This document shows, in pieces, positions 8,429 through 16,984 of a stretch of DNA of 64,000 bases (its first letter is position 1; each line of letters opens with the position of its first letter). The notes under the pieces were generated by a model. That model was not told where the DNA came from and did not search any database. It was given only the letters and a program-made list of their open reading frames with translations. The translations under genes were made by a program, and so were the position numbers. Source of the DNA: Ruminococcaceae bacterium UBA5406 (lineage in GTDB: Bacteria > Bacillota > Clostridia > Oscillospirales > Acutalibacteraceae); contig DHNW01000010.1 in NCBI GenBank assembly GCA_002407675.1, positions 1 to 64,000 of the forward strand, in the 5' to 3' direction.

Positions 8429-9445
8429 ATGGATATTCAGGATTATAAGGGCGTATACGTATTTATTCAGCAGGTTGATCATAAGGTGGCCGGGGTATCC
8501 CATGAACTGCTCGGCAAAGCAAGAGAACTTGCAGGAAAGATGGAAACCGAAGTTACCGCAGTTCTTCTCGGCAATAATGTTTCCGATTTGTGCAAAGACC
8601 TTGCCAGTTATGGGGCCGACAAAATCATTTTGGTCGATAATCCGGCTCTCGATCTGTATTCTACGAAGCCGTATGCCTATGCTATGTGTAAAGTTATTGA
8701 GAAATATAAACCGGCGGTTGTCCTTTACGGTGCAACTGCAATCGGCCGTGATCTTGCCCCGCGCGTTGCAGCTAGAATCCGTACTGGTTTGACGGCGGAC
8801 TGCACGAAACTGGATGTTGCAGAGGATGGCACAAAGAATCTTCAAATGACTCGTCCAGCCTTTGGCGGAAATATCATGGCCACAATTATCTGCCCGGATT
8901 ATCGTCCTCAGATGGCGACGGTCCGCCCGGGTGTTATGCAGAAGATTAAGCCGCTTGAAAATGCCAGTGCTCCGACGGATAAATTTTCTGTACAGATTCC
9001 GGAATCTGAAAATGATGTGCAGATTCTTAATGTTGTCAAAAAAGAATCCCACAAGATGGATATACAGGATGCAAAAGTGTTGGTTTCCGGCGGACGCGGT
9101 ATGGGTTCGCCCGAGAACTTTAAGCTGCTGCAGAATCTTGCCGATGCTTTAAGCGGTACTGTCAGTTCTTCCAGAGCGTGTGTTGATGCGGGCTGGGTGG
9201 AGAAAGATATTCAGGTCGGTCAGACCGGTAAAACTGTCCGCCCGAATTTGTATTTAGCCTGTGGAATTTCCGGCGCAATCCAGCATCTGGCTGGCATGGA
9301 AGAATCCGATGTGATTATGGCCATCAATAAGGATGAAACGGCTCCGATTTTTGAAGTTGCGGATTACGGTGTTGTAGGCGATGCACTTAAAATTCTTCCT
9401 CTCTTAACAGAAAACGTCAAAAAGGCTATAGCAGACCGCAAGTAA
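8429..9445 (+). CDS. etfA: Electron transfer flavoprotein, alpha subunit
   Basis: A 338-residue EtfA, partner of EtfB in the Bcd complex. N-terminal domain MDIQDYKGVYVFIQQVD; ATAIGRDLAPRVAARI near residue 115; the C-terminal FAD-binding domain has VSGGRGMGSPENF, SSRACVDAGW, GQTGKTVRPNLYLACGISGAIQH and the closing VVGDALKILPLL. A TTG at 8411 lies in frame directly after the etfB stop, but GGTGAG lies 5 nt before the ATG at 8429, which also gives the family N-terminus. Last gene of the operon. Confidence 0.95.
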   Translation: MDIQDYKGVYVFIQQVDHKVAGVSHELLGKARELAGKMETEVTAVLLGNNVSDLCKDLASYGADKIILVDNPALDLYSTKPYAYAMCKVIEKYKPAVVLYGATAIGRDLAPRVAARIRTGLTADCTKLDVAEDGTKNLQMTRPAFGGNIMATIICPDYRPQMATVRPGVMQKIKPLENASAPTDKFSVQIPESENDVQILNVVKKESHKMDIQDAKVLVSGGRGMGSPENFKLLQNLADALSGTVSSSRACVDAGWVEKDIQVGQTGKTVRPNLYLACGISGAIQHLAGMEESDVIMAINKDETAPIFEVADYGVVGDALKILPLLTENVKKAIADRK

Positions 9446-9464
9446 TTAAGCAAATCATTTCAGC

Positions 9465-9504
9465 AAATCGCCCTGCAAGTAAAAAAAACTTGCAGGGCGA
9501 TTTT
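9465..9504 (+). terminator. Terminator of the butyrate operon
   Basis: A perfect 16-bp stem (9465-9480 with 9488-9503) encloses an A7 loop and ends in TTTT. It lies 20 nt after the etfA stop. The 3' side is U-rich only in its first bases; because both arms carry A/T ends, it may also work for the converging ABC operon. Confidence 0.85.
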
Positions 9505-9697
9505 ATGCTGAGCTTTTTTTGGTTGTTACAGATTTTTGGATGCACCCCAAAATGGCAGAGCAGCTTTTATCGTGCATGAAAAGTGAGAGAAGCCCTGTGC
9601 TCCATTTGTGGTAAAAAACAAGAATCAAAAATGTGTCTTAAACTAAACTTTAAAAAAGCCGTTTCAAGACACACTTTATGAAGATATCTTAAGAATT

Positions 9698-11584
9698 TTA
9701 TTCCAGCTGATTTATCCCGGTATAGAGCTGATAGTACCGTCCCTTTTGTGCAATCAGTTCTTCGTGATTTCCCCGTTCAATGATTTCTCCATGTTCCAGA
9801 ACTAAAATTGCATTGGCATTACGGACAGTCGAAAGCCGGTGGGCAATCACAAACACGGTGCGGCCCTTCATCAATGCCTTCATTCCCTTTTCGATCAGAC
9901 GTTCTGTGCGGGTATCAATTGAGCTGGTGGCTTCGTCAAGGATCATGACGGGTGGGTCCGCCACATAAGCGCGCGCAATAGCAATCAGCTGCCGCTGTCC
10001 CTGAGAAAGGTTGGCACCGTCGCCGCTGATTACGGTATGGTAACCTTCCGGAAGCCGGGAGATAAAGGAATGGGCACTGGCCCGTTTTGCCGCCTCTACA
10101 CATTCTTCATCGGTTGCATCCAGCCGGCCGTAGCGGATATTGTCCAGAATTGTTCCTGTAAACAAATGGGTATCCTGCAAGACCATTCCAAGCGAATGGC
10201 GCAGACTGTCTTTTTTAATCTTTCGTATATCGATTCCATCATAGGTGATTGTACCGTCTTCAATGTCGTAAAACCGGTTGATCAAGTTTGTTATCGTGGT
10301 TTTTCCGGCTCCTGTCGAACCCACAAAGGCGATCACCTGTCCGGGTTTTGCATAAAGGCTGATTTGTTTCAGAATCTGTTTTTCCGGCACGTAGGAAAAA
10401 TTAACGTCACTGAAGCGCACGTCACCTTTCAGAGGCACCGTGTTTCCGTCGGGCAGTTTCCATTCCCAAGAGCGGCCACTCCGCAAAACATTTCTATCCG
10501 CTCCGGGGTCTGTAGAACGGGACGACGACTGTACTAATATAATTTTACCATCATCCACTTCCGGCGGCTGATCCATCATTTCGAAGATCCTTTCGGCGCC
10601 GGCCATTGCAGCAAAAACATTATTCAGCTGGCTGGTGATCATGTTGATCGGCTGCCCGACCTGCCGGGAAAATTGGAGGAATGCCCCTAAGGAACCAATT
10701 GTGAAATGTCCCAGAATCGTTAACACACCGCCAAAAACAGAAGTAGCCGCATAGGCTATATTGTTAAGGTTCCCCATTATTGGCATGATCGCACCTGCCA
10801 AAAAGTTAGCGCTGGTCGCCGCCTCGCGGAATTTTTCATTCAGGTTGCTGAAAGTTGCCTTTTCTGCATCTTCGTGGTTAAATACTTTGACCTCTTTCAG
10901 GCCGCCGATGTTTTCTTCAATGTAGCCGTCCAATTCGCCCAAGATTTTCTGCTGGTGCTGAAAATAATAGCGGCTCTTTTCACCGATTTTCTTGCTGATA
11001 AAAATCATCAATACAAGTACAATAGCCGTCAGCAGAAACAGGAGCGGGCTTAAAATCAGCATCAGCACAACGCATCCGACAAAGGTCAGCATGCCGGAGA
11101 AAAGCTGAGTCAGGCTTTGTTCAAGCATCAGCTGCACATTATCAAAATCATTTGTGAAACGGCTCATCAGTTCGCCGTGTGAGTGGGAATCAAAATAGCT
11201 CAGTTCAAGAGATTGCATTTTATCGAAAAGATCCCGCCGCATTACATTAATGGTTCTTTGAGAAACGTTAATTGTCAGTCTGGTTTGAATGTAAGAGGCC
11301 ACCGAACCAACCAGATAGATTATTCCAAGAACGACAAGGGCCAGAGCAAGCCCTCGAAAATTTTTCGGGACAATATACTGATCGATCAGAGGTTTTAAAA
11401 AATAAGAACCCAGCAATCCGCAAACTGTGCTGACAATCAGGGAAAGGATCACCAGAAAAACTTGAAGTTTGCTGTTCTTTAAATAGCTTAAAATTCTTTT
11501 CGTTGTCTGAATTAGATTTTTTGGTTTTTCAAATCCAATTGGCCTGGAACCGGGCCCGCGTTTTGGTGTAGAATTTGCAGCCAT
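9698..11584 (-). CDS. ABC exporter subunit with canonical ATPase site
   Basis: A 628-residue half-transporter: six membrane segments, then an ATPase domain. Walker A is GSTGAGKTT and Walker B VMILDEATSS with the catalytic Glu; the H-loop AHRLSTV is intact, and the signature is LSQGQRQ. A linker of about 40 residues (Ser/Arg/Asp-rich) sits between the membrane part and the ATPase domain. With the upstream subunit it should form a heterodimeric multidrug-type exporter of the LmrCD/YfiBC class. Its ATG overlaps the upstream stop as TAATG, indicating coupled translation. The substrate is unknown. Confidence 0.9.
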   Translation of the reverse strand: MAANSTPKRGPGSRPIGFEKPKNLIQTTKRILSYLKNSKLQVFLVILSLIVSTVCGLLGSYFLKPLIDQYIVPKNFRGLALALVVLGIIYLVGSVASYIQTRLTINVSQRTINVMRRDLFDKMQSLELSYFDSHSHGELMSRFTNDFDNVQLMLEQSLTQLFSGMLTFVGCVVLMLILSPLLFLLTAIVLVLMIFISKKIGEKSRYYFQHQQKILGELDGYIEENIGGLKEVKVFNHEDAEKATFSNLNEKFREAATSANFLAGAIMPIMGNLNNIAYAATSVFGGVLTILGHFTIGSLGAFLQFSRQVGQPINMITSQLNNVFAAMAGAERIFEMMDQPPEVDDGKIILVQSSSRSTDPGADRNVLRSGRSWEWKLPDGNTVPLKGDVRFSDVNFSYVPEKQILKQISLYAKPGQVIAFVGSTGAGKTTITNLINRFYDIEDGTITYDGIDIRKIKKDSLRHSLGMVLQDTHLFTGTILDNIRYGRLDATDEECVEAAKRASAHSFISRLPEGYHTVISGDGANLSQGQRQLIAIARAYVADPPVMILDEATSSIDTRTERLIEKGMKALMKGRTVFVIAHRLSTVRNANAILVLEHGEIIERGNHEELIAQKGRYYQLYTGINQLE

Positions 11585-13338
11585 TATGACGCCAGTCCTT
11601 CCTGTTGTGAATTGCAGATTTCCCTGTAAATATCATTGCTGTGGTAGAGTTCTTCATGGGTGCCGATGCCACTGATTTTTCCGTCGTCCAGCACAATAAT
11701 TTTGTCGGCATCTTTAACGGAGCTAATCCGCTGGGCGATAATCAGCACCGTTGTATTTTTCAGACTGTTCCGGAAAGCCTCCCTTATTTTGGCTTCGGTC
11801 GCTGTATCCACGGCACTTGTGCTGTCGTCCAGAATCAAAATGCGCGGATTTTTAAGAATGGCCCTTGCGATACAAAGCCGCTGTTTTTGTCCACCGGAAA
11901 CGTTCACACCGCCTTCACCCAAAACGGTTTCATACCCGTCCGGAAGGCCCTCGATAAATTCGTGTGCCTGAGCAATTTCGGCTGCGTTTTTAATTTTCTC
12001 GTTATCGGCGTCCGCACAGCCCCACAGCAGATTTTCACGGATGGTTCCCGAAAACAGGACATTTTTCTGCAAGACCATACCAATGCCGCTGCGGAGGGTA
12101 TCCAGGTCATAATTCCGAACGTCGGTGTCATCTACTAAAACCTGGCCGCACGTTGTATCATATAGCCTTGGTATTAAATTAACCATTGTTGATTTGCCGG
12201 ATCCAGTTCCGCCTATAATCGCTGTAATTTCGCCGGGTTCCACGGTAAAATTGATATCGGACAGGACATTTTTGCCCTCGCTTTCGGCGGTGTTGTAACG
12301 AAAATCCACATTCCGGAATTCAATCTTTCCGGAATTCATGCTGTGCGGTTGCGAATCCTGACCGGCCGGTTCAGAATTGCGGATATCCGGTTCGGTATCC
12401 AGCACTTCAAGAATTCGCGCTCCGCTGGCCTGCGAACGGGCGAAAAGAATAAAAATCATGGAAAACATCATAGTGCTGATCATAATCTGCATCAGATAAC
12501 TGATAAATCCCAACAGCTGGCCGGTCCCCATGGAACCGGTGCCGACCATCTTGCCGCCGAACCAGATGACCGCAAGGGTGGCGCCGTTAAGAACCAGCAT
12601 CATAATCGGTGAAACCAGGCTGATTAAATTACCTGCCTGAATAGCGGATTCCGTTAAGGCATTGTTGGCTTTCTTAAATTTTTCTTTTTCATGTCTGGCT
12701 CTTACAAAGGCTTTGACAACGCGGATGGCAATCAGGTTTTCCCGAATAGTGCCGTTCAGCCCGTCCAAGCGTTTTTGAACCGTGGTGAACAGGCGCTCTG
12801 CTGTGCGCACAACCAGCATGGTCCCAACGACCAGTATTGGAATGGCAATAAAAATAATGACAGAAAGCCTGGCATTGATTGAAATGGCAAAAACCATGGC
12901 GCAAACCAGCATCATGGGGGCGCGGAGCAAAATTCTCAGGCACATCATAACGGTAACCTGCATCTGCGTGGTGTCGCTTGTCAGGCGCGTAACGAGGGAA
13001 GCTGTGGAAAAATGATCAATATTCGCAAAGGAAAACGACTGAACCTTATTAAACAGCGATTCACGCAGATTGGCTGCAAACCCCTGGCTGGCTTCGGCTG
13101 AGAACTTCATGTTTAAAGTGCCGAAAAGAATGCTTGCCAGTGCCAAAGCTACCATGGTAATTCCAACAAGAGAAATATACCGAATGTTCTTTTGAGGTAT
13201 GCCGTTGTCCACAATTTTTGACATCAGCAGGGGCATCATCAATTCACAGATCACGTCTGAAATAACAAGGAAAAAACAAAAGATCAGATTCTTTTTATAT
13301 TTTCCAAGGTAGGGGAAGAATCTTTGAAACATTGTCAT
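11584..13338 (-). CDS. ABC exporter subunit with degenerate ATPase site
   Basis: A 584-residue half-transporter with six membrane segments and one ATPase domain (Walker A GGTGSGKST, signature VSGGQKQR). After Walker B the catalytic Glu is replaced by Asp (ILILDDSTS), and the H-loop His is Gln (IIAQRISSV). This pair of changes is the hallmark of the degenerate-site half of heterodimeric exporters such as TM287/288. It overlaps marR by 4 nt upstream and the partner subunit by 1 nt downstream, so the three genes form one operon. The MarR neighbour suggests induction by a small toxic compound. Confidence 0.9.
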   Translation of the reverse strand: MTMFQRFFPYLGKYKKNLIFCFFLVISDVICELMMPLLMSKIVDNGIPQKNIRYISLVGITMVALALASILFGTLNMKFSAEASQGFAANLRESLFNKVQSFSFANIDHFSTASLVTRLTSDTTQMQVTVMMCLRILLRAPMMLVCAMVFAISINARLSVIIFIAIPILVVGTMLVVRTAERLFTTVQKRLDGLNGTIRENLIAIRVVKAFVRARHEKEKFKKANNALTESAIQAGNLISLVSPIMMLVLNGATLAVIWFGGKMVGTGSMGTGQLLGFISYLMQIMISTMMFSMIFILFARSQASGARILEVLDTEPDIRNSEPAGQDSQPHSMNSGKIEFRNVDFRYNTAESEGKNVLSDINFTVEPGEITAIIGGTGSGKSTMVNLIPRLYDTTCGQVLVDDTDVRNYDLDTLRSGIGMVLQKNVLFSGTIRENLLWGCADADNEKIKNAAEIAQAHEFIEGLPDGYETVLGEGGVNVSGGQKQRLCIARAILKNPRILILDDSTSAVDTATEAKIREAFRNSLKNTTVLIIAQRISSVKDADKIIVLDDGKISGIGTHEELYHSNDIYREICNSQQEGLAS

Positions 13339-13808
13339 TGCTCCTTTTTTGTCAAAGTTTGGTTTCGTGCGTCCAGCTCTTTCAGTTTTGAAATCAAGCG
13401 CAGGTAGAACGATTTTAACTGTTCTTTTTCTTCCGCAGAGAATCCTTCAAAAATGGCCTGATCAGTTTCGTCGAAAACCTGCTCGCATTGTTCCACCATC
13501 AACAGGCCCTTTTCTGTGAATGTTATCAGGTTTCTGCGGCGGTCGTTCTTATCCGTCACTCTTTTCAGAAGGCCGGCTTTCTGCATCCGGTCAATGGAAA
13601 CAGCAGCCGTCGGGGCACTGATCCCAACACTGTCAGCCAGCTGTTTCTGCGACGCTGGGTGCCCTTGGTATTGTTTCAGAGCAAACAGCATTGAAGGATG
13701 GCTGGCGCGGCTGAGGCCGCGCCGGTTCATCTCAGCATGGATGTAATTATGATGCAGTCTCTCAAATATCCGAAACAGCCATTCAACCGAGTTTGGATCA
13801 TATCGCAA
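13335..13808 (-). CDS. MarR-family repressor
   Basis: A 157-residue winged-helix regulator. The HTH lies in the middle (QKQLADSVGISAPTAAVSIDRMQKAGLLKR, residues ~56-85), followed by the wing DKNDRRRNLITFTEKG, typical of MarR. Flanking helices would form the dimer. It is first in an operon with the two ABC genes and overlaps the next start by 4 nt (ATGA). It very probably controls this exporter and itself: a consensus promoter and palindromes lie just upstream. Confidence 0.92.
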   Translation of the reverse strand: MRYDPNSVEWLFRIFERLHHNYIHAEMNRRGLSRASHPSMLFALKQYQGHPASQKQLADSVGISAPTAAVSIDRMQKAGLLKRVTDKNDRRRNLITFTEKGLLMVEQCEQVFDETDQAIFEGFSAEEKEQLKSFYLRLISKLKELDARNQTLTKKEQ

Positions 13809-13837
13809 TTGTTTTCCCTCATCAAAATAATTTCACA

Positions 13838-13878
13838 GCTAATGATTAGCCGGCAAACTTTTCACGTATTTCAAAAGT
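13838..13878. promoter_or_regulatory. Candidate MarR operators
   Basis: Two inverted repeats lie around and after the -10 of the marR promoter: GCTAATGATTAGC (13838-13850, perfect 6-1-6) and ACTTTT-N10-AAAAGT (13857-13878), whose right arm overlaps the -10. Either would place a dimeric repressor where it blocks initiation or early elongation. Confidence 0.45.
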
Positions 13879-13904
13879 ATAAACTTTTTTTAAATCAATG
13901 TCAA
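13876..13904 (-). promoter_or_regulatory. Promoter of the marR-ABC operon
   Basis: On the minus strand TTGACA (13904-13899), exactly 17 nt, then TATACT (13881-13876). This is an almost perfect housekeeping promoter, about 70 nt before the marR start. Confidence 0.8.
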
Positions 13905-13952
13905 CCGATATACCAATATATTTGAACCGGGGATGGGGGCGGATTTCTGCAC

Positions 13953-13985
13953 AAAAATGGGACCCTGCCGGTCAGACAGGGTCCC
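13953..13985 (-). terminator. Terminator of the cupin gene
   Basis: GGGACCCTG (13959-13967) pairs perfectly with CAGGGTCCC (13977-13985) across a 9-nt loop. On the minus strand the stem is followed by TTTTT, as expected for the end of the cupin transcript. Confidence 0.82.
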
Positions 13986-14012
13986 TGATCCGTTTTCCGT
14001 ATCCATCCCTTT

Positions 14013-14474
14013 TCAGGCATTCTGTTCCGCTTTCTGCGCTTCCTCCTTGGTTTTGTGGATCGTTCCGCGCGGGTGTTCCGGCGGCGCATAAATGGTGTAC
14101 AGTTTCAGCGGGCAGTTTCCGGTGTTGATGATGTTGTGCCAGGTACCGGCGGGAACCAGAATCGCGTCGTTGGACCCTACCCGCTTTACGAGCGTCAGGT
14201 TATCCTTTGCATTTCCCATTTTCACCATTCCCTGGCCGCTTTCAATCCGAATAAACTGATCGACGGAAGGGTGGACTTCCAGTCCAATCTCTTCTCCTGC
14301 CTTCAGGCTCATTAGAACAACTTGCAGGTGTTCACCCGTCCATAATGCCGTGCGAAAGTAGCAGTTCCGCATAGTTGCCTGCTGAATGGGTACTACCAGC
14401 GGCTCCGGCCCGTAATCTTTTAACGCGAATTGCTGTTCCGGTCTGCCGGGGCACGGGCAATATCGATAGTACAT
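14013..14474 (-). CDS. Cupin-domain protein
   Basis: A small beta-barrel protein of 153 residues from the ATG at 14474. The first cupin motif is seen as GEEIGLEVHPSVDQFIRIESGQG and the second as GSNDAILVPAGTWHNIINTG, so a metal site of His/Glu residues is likely. It ends in a charged tail rich in Lys, Glu and Ala. Similar proteins are annotated as mannose-6-phosphate-isomerase-like cupins; no substrate can be assigned. The frame is open to a TTG at 14510; I prefer the ATG although AAAGGAAG is 10-13 nt away. It has its own terminator and is divergent from the DUF5685 gene. Confidence 0.82.
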   Translation of the reverse strand: MYYRYCPCPGRPEQQFALKDYGPEPLVVPIQQATMRNCYFRTALWTGEHLQVVLMSLKAGEEIGLEVHPSVDQFIRIESGQGMVKMGNAKDNLTLVKRVGSNDAILVPAGTWHNIINTGNCPLKLYTIYAPPEHPRGTIHKTKEEAQKAEQNA

Positions 14475-14684
14475 TGTGCTGGGCACTTCCTTTCTTGTTT
14501 GTGCTAACAATTATTCTATTCCGGTTGCCCTCAGTACGTGTTTTTGCAGCACAAAAATAGGGCCTGACAAGATTCGGCCGATTGTGAGGAAAAAATTCAT
14601 AATTTATTCATAAAAATTCGGCACAGATTAGAGTAGAATAGAAATAGAATTTCATTTTGGACCCTAAATTTAAGGATGGTTTTA

Positions 14685-15593
14685 TTGTTTGGATATGTAA
14701 GGCCGCAGAAGTCAGAATTACTGGTGCGTGAATATGAGGAATACGGTGGTATCTACTGTACCCTGTGCCGCAGGCTCGGAAAGGATTACGGGGTGGCTGC
14801 GCGCCTTGCTCTCAGCTATGACGGCACTTTTTATGCTCTGCTGCTTCTGTCCGTATCGGAGAAAAGCAGTTTTGATTTTTTCGGGGGAAGATGTGTGGCT
14901 AATCCGCTCAAAAAATGTCTGTATTGCCCGGACGAAGGCCCCGAATTTGCGTCAGCTTCAGCATTGACAGTGATTCTGACTTATTTTAAGATCCGCGATG
15001 ATATCGAAGATTCCGGATTTTGGAGAAGTTTATCCTTCCGGCTGGTTCTTCCTATTGCCTCCCGTGCCAGGAAAAAGGCGGCCAAGCGGTACCCGCAGAT
15101 GGACAAGGCTGTATTCCACTCGATTCAGCTTCAGGAGCAGATAGAACACCAGAAGTTTGCGGGGATTGATGCCTGTGCGGAGCCCACGGCCGAGATGCTT
15201 GCTGAGGTTTTTGAACTTGCCGCGAGGGAAAGGGACGGCCCTTTATCCCCCCGCGTTCGGGTATTTCACCAGTTCGGCTATTACCTAGGCCGGTGGACTT
15301 ACCTAATGGATGCGGCCGATGACCTTGAAGCAGATATCCAGAACCATTCATTTAACCCGTTTGTTCAGAAATTTCAGCTGGATTTGCACAGCCATCAGCA
15401 GGATCTGGATAGGACAAGGTCGTATATCAATCAAACCTTGAACGGTACTTTGGCAAAACTTGGCGCCGCTGCGGATTTACTGGACTGTAACCAATTTGGT
15501 TCGATTATTCGTAATGTTGTGTCAAAAGGTTTGCCTCAAATGCAAAAGGAACGACTGTTTAAAAAGGAGACCAGGAATGTCAGATCCCTATAA
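14685..15593 (+). CDS. DUF5685 family protein
   Basis: A 302-residue protein resembling the clostridial DUF5685 family: start MFGYVRPQKSELLVREYEEY followed by GIYCTLCRRLG (CxxC). Further cysteines sit in CVANPLKKCLYC (~75-86). Two acidic segments, KIRDDIEDSGF (~105) and LMDAADDLEAD (~205), recall the DDxxD helices of all-alpha prenyl-synthase folds. That is only a resemblance, and the function is unknown. I take the TTG at 14685, five nt after AAGGATGG, because it gives the family N-terminus; the ATG at 14676 lies inside the ribosome site. It overlaps the DnaJ gene by 17 nt. Confidence 0.75.
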   Translation: MFGYVRPQKSELLVREYEEYGGIYCTLCRRLGKDYGVAARLALSYDGTFYALLLLSVSEKSSFDFFGGRCVANPLKKCLYCPDEGPEFASASALTVILTYFKIRDDIEDSGFWRSLSFRLVLPIASRARKKAAKRYPQMDKAVFHSIQLQEQIEHQKFAGIDACAEPTAEMLAEVFELAARERDGPLSPRVRVFHQFGYYLGRWTYLMDAADDLEADIQNHSFNPFVQKFQLDLHSHQQDLDRTRSYINQTLNGTLAKLGAAADLLDCNQFGSIIRNVVSKGLPQMQKERLFKKETRNVRSL

Positions 15594-16197
15594 AATCCTT
15601 GGAGTTTCCCCAAATGCAACCGATGACGAAGTGAAGAGCGCTTACCGGGAGCTTGCCAAAAAGTACCATCCGGATCGTTATGCCGGCAGCCCTATTGCCG
15701 ATCTGGCAAGTGAAAAGATGAAAGAAATTAACGAAGCCTATGACCAGGTCGTCAAAGAGCGAAAAGCGCGGAAGAACGGTTCTTCTCAGAATTCTTATTA
15801 CTCGGCGGGCGGCGGATCGGGAAATTCGGATTTTGCCGATGTGCGCAGCCTGATTATGCGAGGGCGTATTGCCGATGCCGAGCAGATTCTGAACGGCGTT
15901 CCGCCGGGGAACCGGGGAGCGGAATGGTATTTTCTGAAAGGAACTGTTCTGTATCGGCGCGGGTGGCTGGATGAAGCCTTCAACGACTTTTCCCGCGCCT
16001 GCCAGATGGATCCCAGAAATGCTGAGTATCGTGCCGCGCTGAATCAGGTTACCAATCAGCGCAGCGGCATGTACGGCGGATATAATCCGAACATGGCACC
16101 GGCCAGCGGCTGTTCGGGATGCGATGTCTGCACGTCGCTCTGTGTAGCTGATGCATGCTGTAACTGCTTTGGCGGCGGCGCCGGCCCGTGCTGTTAA
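15577..16197 (+). CDS. DnaJ-domain protein with TPR and Cys-rich tail
   Basis: A 206-residue co-chaperone-like protein. J domain at 1-65 with the HPD motif in KKYHPDRY, so it should stimulate a DnaK ATPase. A TPR-like helical pair lies around residues 90-155 (AEWYFLKGTVLYRRGWLDEAF). The C-terminus is a glycine- and cysteine-rich tail with nine Cys in about 28 residues, beginning CSGCDVC. That layout suggests metal binding or tethering. No zinc-finger or client domain of classical DnaJ is present. ATG at 15577 with AAAAAGGAG upstream; it starts inside the end of the DUF5685 gene, so translation is coupled. Confidence 0.85.
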   Translation: MSDPYKILGVSPNATDDEVKSAYRELAKKYHPDRYAGSPIADLASEKMKEINEAYDQVVKERKARKNGSSQNSYYSAGGGSGNSDFADVRSLIMRGRIADAEQILNGVPPGNRGAEWYFLKGTVLYRRGWLDEAFNDFSRACQMDPRNAEYRAALNQVTNQRSGMYGGYNPNMAPASGCSGCDVCTSLCVADACCNCFGGGAGPCC

Positions 16198-16237
16198 GCC
16201 GGGCAGCTTGGAATTATGGTATGGGGAGGTATTCTGT

Positions 16238-16777
16238 TTGAATCGAAGCATCCGGATCACAGTCTGTTCAATGGTTGCAGCAGTTGATGCCGTCCTGATG
16301 TTTTTAACCGGCGTTATACCCGGGGGGACACTGGTCCTTCCTGCCCTTGCCGGTCTGCCGCTGATCATGGTCGTCATTGAATTCGGGAAAGCCTGGGCAT
16401 GGATGGCCTACCTTGTTGTTTCGCTGCTTTCTGCACTGATTGCAGCCGATAAGGATGCCGTCCTGTTTTTTATTCTGTTTTTTGGTTCCTATTCCATTTT
16501 AAAGGCGGAAATTGAAAAGCGTCCCAGCCGGGCGGTGCGGATCCTGTTAAAGCTTGTTTTTTTCAACGCCGCGGCCATTGCGTCATTTTATTTGGGAATT
16601 TACCTGCTTGGTGTTCCGCAGGAAAGTTTCACCGTTTTTGGCGTGTACCTTCCGTGGCTTTATTTGCTTTTGGGTAATATCGTTTTTATCATCTACGATT
16701 ACGCGGTTTCTCTGCTGATTGCGGAGTATTGCCGAAAAATCCATCCCCGGCTCAAAAAATGGCTGCACAATCGGTGA
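16238..16777 (+). CDS. Small integral membrane protein of unknown function
   Basis: About 179 residues with five hydrophobic segments (near 8-30, 32-50, 58-80, 95-120 and 125-155), basic ends and no recognisable motif. The TTG at 16238, preceded by GGGGAGG, gives MNRSIRITVCS and is preferred over upstream in-frame codons that run through the end of dnaJ. It is 40 nt after the DnaJ gene and in the same direction, so it probably belongs to a three-gene unit with DUF5685 and DnaJ. It resembles S-component-like or DUF2232-like membrane proteins only in general topology. Confidence 0.65.
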   Translation: MNRSIRITVCSMVAAVDAVLMFLTGVIPGGTLVLPALAGLPLIMVVIEFGKAWAWMAYLVVSLLSALIAADKDAVLFFILFFGSYSILKAEIEKRPSRAVRILLKLVFFNAAAIASFYLGIYLLGVPQESFTVFGVYLPWLYLLLGNIVFIIYDYAVSLLIAEYCRKIHPRLKKWLHNR

Positions 16778-16833
16778 ATATTTTCTCTGACACGGGGATT
16801 ATACTTGATTTTTTCTCGATTAGGTACTAAAAT

Positions 16834-16881
16834 TATAATGAAGAATTAGGCCGGAAAACCGGGATTTTGTCCGGATTTTTT
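16834..16881 (+). promoter_or_regulatory. rpiR promoter element with terminator-like leader hairpin
   Basis: A perfect TATAAT (16834-16839) with no clear -35 is followed by an imperfect hairpin (CCGGA 16851-16855 with TCCGG 16870-16874, extended by A-T pairs) and a run of seven T. Because the hairpin follows the -10, it could attenuate the rpiR operon; alternatively it ends the transcript of the membrane protein. Confidence 0.4.
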
Positions 16882-16984
16882 TAGGGGAGAGGCAGAAGTG
16901 GGAAGGATCCTCCTCCTGCGCTTTTTGGGCTTTCCGTGCGAAGCCGGCCAAAAAACAGTGCAGAGAAACGGATGTAGGTAAAAG

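Noticed and set aside
14676..14684. ATG at 14676 as start of the DUF5685 gene
   Set aside because: It lies within the AAGGATGG ribosome site; the TTG at 14685 gives the expected N-terminus.
16822..16830. FapR-like half-site TAGGTACTAA before rpiR
   Set aside because: The left half of the TTAGTA-N5-TACTAA palindrome is missing.
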